64,000 nt of DNA from Myxococcales bacterium (lineage in GTDB: Bacteria > Myxococcota_A > Polyangia > Haliangiales > Haliangiaceae): NCBI GenBank assembly GCA_947483555.1, contig CANKMW010000007.1, forward strand, positions 62,001-126,000, written 5' to 3'. The position numbers were made by a program, and so were the translations under genes. Positions 33,365 to 41,076 of the stretch are shown here, piece after piece. Under the pieces are notes generated by a model, which was given only the letters and a program-made list of their open reading frames with translations, was not told where the DNA came from and did not search any database. Each line of letters starts with the position of its first letter. Position 1 is the first letter of the stretch.

Positions 33365-36300
33365 CTACTGGCGCAGCGCGCTGTCGGCCCAGTACTTCAC
33401 GCCCGCCCAGCGCTGGTGCCAGTTGCCGCGGGCGATGCGGGTCAGGGTCTGCTTGGCCTGGTCCTTGTGGCCCAGGGCCAGCTCGAGCTGGGCCGCGCGC
33501 TGCAGCCAGGTCGGGTTGGTGGCGTCGATGGCGAACGCCCGCCACCACAGGCCGAGCGCCTGGTCGAGCTTGCCCTGGCGCTCGAGCGCCTCGGCCGCGC
33601 CCTGGAACGACGCGCCCTCGCGCGGCGCCAGGTCGATCGGGGTCGACAGGTAACGCCAGGCTTCGTCGTCCTCGCCGAGCGCGGCGAGCAGCTCGCCGAT
33701 GGCCCGTTCGCGCGGCGCGAAGTCGGGGTCGATCGCGCGCCAGTCGCGACCGGCGGCGACCGCGGCGTCGCGCGCCGCCTGACGGTCGGCACCGGCGCCC
33801 GCGCGCGCCACCTGGCCGTAGAGCGTGATCAGGCGCCCGTAGTCGCCGCGCAGCTGCGACAGCGCGATGGGCTGATCGGCGTCGGCCTTCATCGCCTGCG
33901 TGAACAGCTCGGCGGCGCCGCGCACGTCGCCCGATTGCTCGGCGACCACGCTGGCGAGGCGAAGCAGGCGGGCGCTGCCCGGAAAGCGTTGCCGAGCCTG
34001 CTCGAGCGCCGCCCGCGAGCGGTCGAAGCGCTGGTGCTGGTTGGCCAGCCCCACCACCGCGGCCACCGCGTCGGCGTCGAACGCCAGCGCCGCGGCGCGA
34101 TCGAGCGCCAGGTCGAGATCGCCGCTGGCCGGCGTCATCGCCGCCGCGACCGCATACGCCATGACGTGGTCGTAGTCGCCGCCGGCGAGGACGCGCTGCT
34201 TCCAGGCCGCCATCGCCAGCTGCCAGCCGACCTCGCCACGCGCGCTCGACACCACCACGTTGCGCGCGTTCCAGTCGACCATCGGCGGCGTGGCCGCGAG
34301 CTCGACGTCCGACAGCAGCGCGACCCAGCGCTCGGCCGCCTCGGCCGGCTTGCCGGCCAGGTAGCGCGCCGCCTCCTGGCGGGCCAGGTTGCGCCACGCG
34401 CCATCGGCGACCCGATCGAGCACCGACACCGCGTCGGGCGAGCGATAGGCGTGAACCTGGACCAGCCGCGCGGCGGCGATCAGGCGGAACATCTCGGCAT
34501 GGAGGTGACGGCTGGCGAAGCGGTCGAACGCCGCCATCGCCTTGCGGGTATCGGTCTTCTCGATCGCCAGCAGCGCCGCGCGGTAGTCGGCCAGCAGCGC
34601 CACGACGCCGGTGGCCCGGGCCGCCACGGCCTCGAAGTCGGCGTGGCGACCGCTGCGAACCGCGAGCGAGGCGCGCAGGTATGCGGCCAGCGGTTCGTCG
34701 CTGCCTCCGGGAGCCGGGGTGCCGAGCACCGCGGCGACCCGATCGCCGGCGACCCACGCCATGCCGGCGCCGACCAGCGCCAGCTCGGGCGGCGACAGCG
34801 GCCCGAGGTCGGCCAGCGACATCGCCACGCTGGCGAGGCCGCCGACGTCCTGGGCCGCCAGCGACGCCGCCGCCAGCTGGTGCAGCACCCGGCGCCGCGC
34901 CGGATCCCCGACCGCCAGCGCGTCGAGGGTGGCGCGCACCGCCAGCGGCGCGGTGAGCGGCATGCCGATCGAGACCGCTGCCGATGCCGACGACGACGAC
35001 ACCGTCGCGCTCGGGTCGGCGGTGAAGCGCAGCAGCTGGCTGTCGCCACCGACGTTGACCACGTAGCCCGCGGCGTCGCGGGTCGCGGTCAGCACGGTCG
35101 CGCTGTCGGCGCCGCGCGCCCGGCGCATCGCCACCACCGCGCCATGATCGTCGAGGTCGAGCTCCCACACCGCGCCGCCCTTGGCCACCGGCGCCAGGCG
35201 GATCGTCCGGGTCCCGGACAGTGTGACCTGGTACCAGCGGGCCAGCGAATCGGCGCCCGGTGGCAACACCGGCAGGTAGGCCGCCAGCACCGCCGGATCG
35301 CGGTCGGTCGCCGCCCGCGTGGTCTCGAGGCCGAGCGCCGGGTAGCGGTGGACGAGCGTGGTGCCGTCGAAGCGGACCACCTCGCTGGTGCCGACCTCGA
35401 GGGTGCGGGTGGCCTCGATGCGGCCGCTGGCATCGACCACCACCTCACCGCCACGCTCCAGCCGCCAGCGGCCGGCGCCGAGCCGGCGCCGGGCGTCGTC
35501 GAGCAAGGCGCGAGCGTCCTTGCTGATCGAGCCGCGGCCGCCGGCCGCCGCCGCCTCGAGCGCGTCGGCGAGATCGTCGTAGCCGAGGCGGGTGAAGCCC
35601 GGCAGCCACTCGGTGACGTCGTCGAGGCGCCAGTCGCTCGAATAGTGAAACGCCGTCGGCTGCAGGCCGTACCAGTACTGCTGCTGGTGCCAGCGCTGGC
35701 CCTCGAGCCCCAGGTTGCCGTCCTCGCCGGCCCAGTTGTTCAGCCGCGGACCGCGGCCGCGACCGCTGCTCTTGGCCTCGGCGAACAGGCCACCGGCGAT
35801 GTCGGTCGGTGCGTCACCACCGGCCACCGACCGCATCGGCACCGTCGTCATCGGCTGCGCCAGGTCCTGATCGTCGAGGGGCTCGGCGCCGGTCGCCGGA
35901 TCCGCGGTCGAATCGGCGAGGCGGCCGCTGTCGTCGCCGTCGGAGCTACCGTCGTCGAGGCTGAAGCCGAGCGTGCCATCCTTGCCGGCCTTCTCGCCCG
36001 CCTTCTCGGCCGCCTCCTCCTCGGGTCGCGTGGACGGCGCCGCGGTCGCGCCGCTGGGCAGGCTGCCAACGCCATAGCCCTGACCGCTGCCGCCGGCGCC
36101 CGAGCCATGACCGATCGTGGCCGTCCGGCCGGTGCCGATGGTGCCCCATCCGCCGCCGTTCTTGCCGAACCCGCTGCCGGTCGAGCGGAACTCGCCGCCG
36201 CGGCGCCCGCCCCAGCCCAGGTGCAGGTCACTTCCCAGCCCACCGTCGTACATCCACGGCACCGGAAAGCGCCACAGCGGCCGGCGGTCGGCGACCGGCG

Positions 36301-38791
36301 CCGCGATCCGCGCCACCACCGGGATCGTCGACGGCGCGGCGTAGGGCGCCCAGGTGGCGCCGCTGCCCTTCTCGACCCCGTACTGAGCGTACATGGCGTC
36401 GTTCTCGAGCACGATCAGCGAGGTGTGCGGCGAGAGCAGGAAGTGGGCCTTGCCCAGCTCGACGATCTCGTTCTTGCGCGCATGGTAGGCGGCGATGGCG
36501 CGCTCCTCGTCGGTGGCGCACGGCGTGGTGGTGCATGGCGCCAGCGCGCGGTCGCCCATCGTCATCAGGTGATCGACGCGGCGCTCGGCCCACAGCCGTG
36601 GCAGGTACCCGGCGTCCCCGGGTGCGCGCGGCGCCGCCGCCAGATCGATGCGCTGCGTCCACGGCCGACCGGCGACCATGCCGCGCAACACCAGCGCCTC
36701 GAGATCGGCGCGGGCCGGGGCGCGCACCACCACCTCGATGTCCTCGCCGGCGGCGACCTGCGCCGAGCGCAGGTAGGCCGAGACCTCGGCGTCGCCGACC
36801 TGACCACCGGCGGTCTCCAGGGTCGCGACCAGGCCGGTGACCCGCGGCGTGTACAGCGCGGCCACCAGATCGAGCGCGCGCCAGGCCAGATCGTCGCCGA
36901 GGTCGACGTGCAGCGCCATGCCCGAGGTGGCATCGGCGAGCGCCGACAGGGTCGGCATGTCGGTGCCGTCGCCGAGCCCGACGCCGATGAAGGTCGCCTT
37001 GCCGGCGATGGCGTCGCGCAGCTGATCGATCGTGCGCCGACCGCCGGTGGCGGTGCCGTCGCCGACGTAGACCACGTAGCCGAGCTCGCCGTCGAGCAGC
37101 TTGACCGCGCCCTCGAGCGAGGTGACCAGGTCGGTCTCGCCGAGGCCGCCATCCTTGACCAGGAACTCGCTCAGCGCCTTGCGATCGACGTCGAGCGCGT
37201 CCTGCCACATGCCGAACCGTCGATGGGTGGCATCGAACGCCACCACCGCGACCTGATCGTGCTCGTCGATCTCCTGGACCAGACGATCGATCAGCTCGGC
37301 CTGTGCGCGGCGCTCGACCACACCGCGCGACGCGCTGGTGTCGGACAGGATCACCCATCGATGCGGGCGGTCGGCGCCGGTCGCCTGGGCGGCGTCGACG
37401 GTCGGCCGGACCCGGACCAGGCCGTAGCGGCGGGCATCGTGGATCGTGGTCGCCACCGACACCGCGGCCGCGCCGGGCTGCCGCATGCGCAGGACCAGCG
37501 AGTCGCCGAGCTTCTCACCGACACCGTGGTGGCGAACGATGGCGTCACCTCCGACGCGCTCGACCTGCACCGCGTGGCTCGGCGAGCTGATCTCGCAGCC
37601 GCCACAGCCGACCACCTTGACCTGCATCGCGACCTCACCCACCGCGCTCTCGAGGTCGGGCAGCGGCACGGTCAGGGTCAGATCGTCGTAGGTGCGGGCC
37701 AGCGGCTGCGTGTACGCCAGCAGCACCCGCTTGTCCTGCTGGGGCAGGAGCGGAAAGATCCGCATCGACACCTTGCTGGCACCCATCTGCTCGAGCAGCG
37801 CCGGGTCACGCTGGGTGTAGACGATCTCCTCGTAGATGCGGCGCGCGCGCATGCGCTCGACCACCGCCGACTCGGTGAGCCGGCCGTCGACGTACATGGC
37901 CAGCCGAGCCACCGCGGCGTCGGGCGGCAGCGAGAACTTGTAGACCCCCTCGAGCTGCTGCGGCTCGGGGTTGTGGAAGGTCTGATCGAGCGCCACCCGC
38001 GCGACCTGGTTCTCGAGGTGGACGTCGAGCGTGAAGGCCCGCATCGGCAGCGGAAACTCCCGCTCCTGCCACATCGGGTCGCGCGCCACCAGCACGCCGG
38101 AGCGGGCCGGGCCGACCGCCGGGGTCTCGTCCCGACGGCGGCGCTCGGCGACCCAGCTCACCAGGTGCGAGAGCCGCGGCGCCGGCGCGCGGGTCGGCGC
38201 CGACTTCGCGGTCATCGTGCCCTGCTCGCCAGCGCGCACCACCTCCTCGGCGCCGGCCGAGCGCATCGCGACCACGCCACGCAGCACGGCCGCGGTCGTC
38301 CGATCGGCGGACGCCTCGACCAGGAAACGAGTGCCGAGCACGGCGAGCTGGCCGTTGGCGGTCTCGACGGTGAACGTGCCCTTGCCGGGCGCGACGTCGA
38401 GCAGCACCGCGCCGGTGACCCGGACCCGACGGTCGCCGAGCACCGCCACCTTTCCGCCCGGACCGAGGTCGGCGGTCGAGCCGTCGGCCAGGGTCAGGCG
38501 ATCCGCCGGCGCCTTCGGTCCACCGTCACGGCCGTCGGCGACGGCGCCGGTCGGTGACGAGCCGCCGCCGCGCAGGTTGACGACCGCGATCGCCGTCGCC
38601 GCGCCGAGCGCCAGCGCCCAGCCGGCCATCGCGACCCGCGAGCGATCGCGCTTCGGCCGGGCGTGGACCGCGAGCAGCCGACCGCGGATGCGGTCGCGTG
38701 CCTCGGCGCGCATCGAGGGCGGGTCGGCCATCGGCATCAGCTTGCCGAGGTTGGAATCGAGGACGTCGTCGTCACGGGTGGGTCGGGTCAT
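33365..38791 (-). CDS. giant FecR-VIT-VWA-TPR membrane protein
   Basis: This is an 1808-residue protein coupled to the upstream sigma factor by an ATGA overlap. The order is: a cytoplasmic N-tail (1-52); one membrane helix (53-72); a FecR-like domain (about 95-200, with VLGTRFLVEA); a VIT domain (about 240-365, FTLDVHLENQVARVALDQTF and onward); and a VWA domain with DTSAS at 484-488. A Gly-rich GTIGTG/IGHGSGAGG linker (about 850-910) resembling AgmX-type myxobacterial proteins follows, then beta-rich and TPR-like helical repeats to the end. FecR domains sense and signal to ECF sigma factors; VIT-VWA pairs bind proteins. The fusion suggests a self-contained envelope sensor with anti-sigma function, which is inference. 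Confidence 0.88.
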   Translation of the reverse strand: MTRPTRDDDVLDSNLGKLMPMADPPSMRAEARDRIRGRLLAVHARPKRDRSRVAMAGWALALGAATAIAVVNLRGGGSSPTGAVADGRDGGPKAPADRLTLADGSTADLGPGGKVAVLGDRRVRVTGAVLLDVAPGKGTFTVETANGQLAVLGTRFLVEASADRTTAAVLRGVVAMRSAGAEEVVRAGEQGTMTAKSAPTRAPAPRLSHLVSWVAERRRRDETPAVGPARSGVLVARDPMWQEREFPLPMRAFTLDVHLENQVARVALDQTFHNPEPQQLEGVYKFSLPPDAAVARLAMYVDGRLTESAVVERMRARRIYEEIVYTQRDPALLEQMGASKVSMRIFPLLPQQDKRVLLAYTQPLARTYDDLTLTVPLPDLESAVGEVAMQVKVVGCGGCEISSPSHAVQVERVGGDAIVRHHGVGEKLGDSLVLRMRQPGAAAVSVATTIHDARRYGLVRVRPTVDAAQATGADRPHRWVILSDTSASRGVVERRAQAELIDRLVQEIDEHDQVAVVAFDATHRRFGMWQDALDVDRKALSEFLVKDGGLGETDLVTSLEGAVKLLDGELGYVVYVGDGTATGGRRTIDQLRDAIAGKATFIGVGLGDGTDMPTLSALADATSGMALHVDLGDDLAWRALDLVAALYTPRVTGLVATLETAGGQVGDAEVSAYLRSAQVAAGEDIEVVVRAPARADLEALVLRGMVAGRPWTQRIDLAAAPRAPGDAGYLPRLWAERRVDHLMTMGDRALAPCTTTPCATDEERAIAAYHARKNEIVELGKAHFLLSPHTSLIVLENDAMYAQYGVEKGSGATWAPYAAPSTIPVVARIAAPVADRRPLWRFPVPWMYDGGLGSDLHLGWGGRRGGEFRSTGSGFGKNGGGWGTIGTGRTATIGHGSGAGGSGQGYGVGSLPSGATAAPSTRPEEEAAEKAGEKAGKDGTLGFSLDDGSSDGDDSGRLADSTADPATGAEPLDDQDLAQPMTTVPMRSVAGGDAPTDIAGGLFAEAKSSGRGRGPRLNNWAGEDGNLGLEGQRWHQQQYWYGLQPTAFHYSSDWRLDDVTEWLPGFTRLGYDDLADALEAAAAGGRGSISKDARALLDDARRRLGAGRWRLERGGEVVVDASGRIEATRTLEVGTSEVVRFDGTTLVHRYPALGLETTRAATDRDPAVLAAYLPVLPPGADSLARWYQVTLSGTRTIRLAPVAKGGAVWELDLDDHGAVVAMRRARGADSATVLTATRDAAGYVVNVGGDSQLLRFTADPSATVSSSSASAAVSIGMPLTAPLAVRATLDALAVGDPARRRVLHQLAAASLAAQDVGGLASVAMSLADLGPLSPPELALVGAGMAWVAGDRVAAVLGTPAPGGSDEPLAAYLRASLAVRSGRHADFEAVAARATGVVALLADYRAALLAIEKTDTRKAMAAFDRFASRHLHAEMFRLIAAARLVQVHAYRSPDAVSVLDRVADGAWRNLARQEAARYLAGKPAEAAERWVALLSDVELAATPPMVDWNARNVVVSSARGEVGWQLAMAAWKQRVLAGGDYDHVMAYAVAAAMTPASGDLDLALDRAAALAFDADAVAAVVGLANQHQRFDRSRAALEQARQRFPGSARLLRLASVVAEQSGDVRGAAELFTQAMKADADQPIALSQLRGDYGRLITLYGQVARAGAGADRQAARDAAVAAGRDWRAIDPDFAPRERAIGELLAALGEDDEAWRYLSTPIDLAPREGASFQGAAEALERQGKLDQALGLWWRAFAIDATNPTWLQRAAQLELALGHKDQAKQTLTRIARGNWHQRWAGVKYWADSALRQ

Positions 38792-39423
38792 GGCGTCACC
38801 TCCTCGAGCGCGTGGCCGAGGGTCGAAAAGGTTTCTTTGAAGGCGCGGCGAGCGCGCGCGAGCAGCGACTTGGCGGCGTCGACGGACAGACCGAGCTCCG
38901 AGGCCAGATCCTCGAGGCTCTTGTCGTCGACGTACTTGCGGGCCAGCGCGACGCGGTAGTTCTCGGGCAGGTGGGCGATCGTCATCGTCACCAGGTCGCG
39001 GGTCTCGGCCCGCGCCAGGACATCGCCGGGTAACGGCGTTCGCTCGAGCGCGTCGTACAGCTGCGCCAGCGAGATGTCGATGCGCTCCCAGCGTTCGACG
39101 ACCTGGTCGGCGCGGCGATGATCGCGCAGGTGATCGCGGATCACGTTGCGCGACAGGGTCGTCAACCAGCTGGCCACCGAGCCGCGACCACCATCGTAGT
39201 CCTGGGTCCGGCCGAGCGCGGCCGTGAAGGTCTCCTGGACGATGTCCTCGGCGAGCGCCTGATCGCGTCCGACCCGGTGGAAGACGAACGCGTACAGGCC
39301 GTCGACGTGGGCGTCGTACAGCCGGGTCAGCGCGTCGCCGTCGCCGCTGGCGGCGGCGCGCAGGTCGGCATCGGGGCCGCTGCGAAACAACCGCGACAGC
39401 AGGCTGGTGAGAGGTAGGCTCAT
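38788..39423 (-). CDS. ECF-family RNA polymerase sigma factor
   Basis: This is a 211-residue sigma70-like factor. Region 2 (residues about 25-95) contains LYDAHVDGLYAFVFHRVG and LAEDIVQETF. Region 4 (about 150-205) contains LPENYRVALARKYVDDKSL and a helix-turn-helix LASELGLSVDAAKSLLARAR. It should direct RNA polymerase to a small regulon. The FecR-domain protein that overlaps its stop is the obvious candidate for its regulator. The ATG at 39423 has a good ribosome site (GGAGAA). It is divergent from the TonB-like gene across 123 bases. Confidence 0.93.
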   Translation of the reverse strand: MSLPLTSLLSRLFRSGPDADLRAAASGDGDALTRLYDAHVDGLYAFVFHRVGRDQALAEDIVQETFTAALGRTQDYDGGRGSVASWLTTLSRNVIRDHLRDHRRADQVVERWERIDISLAQLYDALERTPLPGDVLARAETRDLVTMTIAHLPENYRVALARKYVDDKSLEDLASELGLSVDAAKSLLARARRAFKETFSTLGHALEEVTP

Positions 39424-39546
39424 GGAGTTCTCCGCATGCGATCCGATGTGTCATCGAGCCCGCCGCAGGTGTCGCCAGGAACGCCTGGCGAAGGGCCGGG
39501 GCACCGAGCGGGGCAACTCTTGACCCCCAGGGACGGTCCAACCACC

Positions 39547-40902
39547 GTGAAGCGAGGTGTCGCCATCGCCATCGGTGCGAGCGCGATCATGCACGTTTCG
39601 GTGTTGCTGGCGCTCGATGCGGTCGACCCGCCGCAAGACGAGCCGCGCAAGCCCGCGCTCATCCTCAGTCTGTTCGAACGGCTCCCGCCGGCGGTCCCCA
39701 TCGACGTCACGATGTTCGTGGTGCCCCCGCCCCAGGTCGCCCTCGCACCTACACCGACCACCAGTCTGCTGCCCGACAGCGCAGCCGCAGCCGAAACCGC
39801 AGCCGAAACCGAAACCGCAGCCGAAACCGAAACCGCAGCCGAAACCGAAACCGAAACCGCAGCCGAAACCGAAACCGAAACCGAAACCGAAACCGCAGCC
39901 GAAACCGAAACCGCAGCCGAAACCGAAACCGCAGCCGTTGGCCCAGATCCGCTCGTCCTGAGCGACGGGCGAAGCCCGGAGTCGAAGGACGCATCCCGCC
40001 CACCCGGCGCCCTCTCGATGCGCCGCGCCGCCGCCCCCGATCTCGATCCGCACCGCCAGCAGCTGCGCATCGTCGACGATCCCGACGCCGCACCGCCGTG
40101 GACACCTCCCCGGCCCTCGGACGAGCTCGATCCGAGCGGCGGCGGCACCTACCGCCGCCGCCGCCCCGGCTACGTCGGCAAGGTCGCGCCCGACGGCGAC
40201 GTCACGTTCGAGGACGGCAAGTCGTTCTCCGCCGAGTGGCGCCTCCCCAACCCCGCGAAGGTCGTCAAGCGCGCGGCCAAGGGGCTCCAGAACTGGTACC
40301 GCGATCCCGGCGCCCAGGTCCGCAGCCAGGAGGTCGACAAGTCGACCTGCCACCGCGGTGGTGGCGACGGCACCAACAACTGCCTGGTCGTCAGCGACTA
40401 CGGCGGCCGCACCGACAACCTCGGCGGTCTGACGGAGTCCACCAAGATCGACGAGGACGACGGGGTGCTCATCCCGATCCTCGGCGGCCGCGTCGAGCTC
40501 ACCGACTACGTCATGCGCAAGGTCGGCATGGACCCGTACCAGTCCGACAAGTTGCGCTGGATGGATGCCACCCGTGACGAGCGGGTGCAGATCAGCCGCG
40601 TCCATCGCGCCCGCCAGCTCGCCGGCGCCAACCAGTCGATGAAGCGCCACCTCGACCGGCTGTGGGCGCGCACCGATCTCGACCTCGCCGCCAAGCGCGC
40701 GGCGCTGTTCGAGCTGTGGGACGACGGCGCCGAGGACGGTGACGCAGCGGTGGTCGAGGCCGCGACCCGCACCCGCGCACAGGTGATCGGGTTCGTGCGC
40801 GCGCGCCTGGCGGCCGCCGCCACCGGCGCGTACACCGAGTCCGAGCTCGACGCCCTCAACCGGCGCCGGACGTCGCGGGCTCGCTTCGCGCCTTACGACT
40901 GA
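39547..40902 (+). CDS. TonB-like membrane-anchored protein with hexanucleotide-repeat linker
   Basis: This is a 451-residue protein if the GTG at 39547 is used, with an N-terminal membrane anchor GVAIAIGASAIMHVSVLLAL as in TonB. An ATG at 39436 is in frame, but only 12 bases would then separate it from the divergent sigma gene. Residues about 79-130 are a low-complexity AETETAAETE linker from a hexanucleotide repeat, followed by a repeat-element-coded stretch (VLSDGRSPESKDAS). The C-terminal 280 residues are charged and helical, with two Cys, and match no family I know. Adjacency to the sigma/FecR-VWA pair suggests a shared envelope pathway. Confidence 0.7.
   Translation: MKRGVAIAIGASAIMHVSVLLALDAVDPPQDEPRKPALILSLFERLPPAVPIDVTMFVVPPPQVALAPTPTTSLLPDSAAAAETAAETETAAETETAAETETETAAETETETETETAAETETAAETETAAVGPDPLVLSDGRSPESKDASRPPGALSMRRAAAPDLDPHRQQLRIVDDPDAAPPWTPPRPSDELDPSGGGTYRRRRPGYVGKVAPDGDVTFEDGKSFSAEWRLPNPAKVVKRAAKGLQNWYRDPGAQVRSQEVDKSTCHRGGGDGTNNCLVVSDYGGRTDNLGGLTESTKIDEDDGVLIPILGGRVELTDYVMRKVGMDPYQSDKLRWMDATRDERVQISRVHRARQLAGANQSMKRHLDRLWARTDLDLAAKRAALFELWDDGAEDGDAAVVEAATRTRAQVIGFVRARLAAAATGAYTESELDALNRRRTSRARFAPYD
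39783..39936 (+). repeat. hexanucleotide-type tract, about 25 units
   Basis: Units of ACCGAA and CCGCAG alternate. Read in the annotated frame they give AETETAAETE; read in the next frame they give PKPQPKPKPQ, the rigid spacer classically found in TonB. Because the unit is six bases, slippage changes linker length but not frame. Confidence 0.85.
39955..39993 (+). repeat. REP-like palindromic element inside a gene
   Basis: The segment begins GTCCTGAGCGA and ends GAGTCGAAGGACGCA, with an inner GGGC-GAA-GCCC hairpin. The same ends occur in the intergenic inverted repeat at 53741-53850. It is translated in frame as VLSDGRSPESKDA. Confidence 0.7.
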
Positions 40903-40936
40903 GCCTCCCGCACCGGCGGGGGCGGGCGCGGCCACG

Positions 40937-41029
40937 GCGTGCCCGGACGCCGCCAAGATCCGCGCAGCGCTCGAGGACAGCAAGCTGTTCGTCAAGCGGG
41001 GCCACGACGGCTCCACCGTCGAGGAATGA
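40937..41029 (+). other. possible 3' coding remnant in the gap before the antiporter gene
   Basis: The 174-base gap contains a frame reading ACPDAAKIRAALEDSKLFV...STVEE-stop with protein-like composition and Cys-x-x-Asp. The frame has no start of its own and runs back, out of phase, into the previous gene. It is probably the tail of a lost or frameshifted gene. Confidence 0.3.
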
Positions 41030-41064
41030 GCGCTACGACCGCGCCGCCATCGCACCGCATGGGT

Positions 41065-41070
41065 TAACCT
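41065..41070 (+). promoter_or_regulatory. TANNNT box for the antiporter gene
   Basis: TAACCT ends six bases before GTG 41077; GAGG between them could also act as a weak ribosome site. Confidence 0.45.
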
Positions 41071-41076
41071 CGAGGC

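Noticed and set aside
33344..38557. A continuous plus-strand frame of 1737 codons opposite the VIT/VWA gene
   Set aside because: It is an antisense shadow produced by the strong GC3 bias; it is Arg/Gly/His-rich with no domain, while the minus strand has recognisable FecR, VIT and VWA domains.
39557..39961. Expression of the PKPQ frame as a separate TonB-like gene
   Set aside because: The sequence before the tract in that frame is Arg/Ser/Cys-rich shadow and it stops at 39961 without a C-terminal domain.
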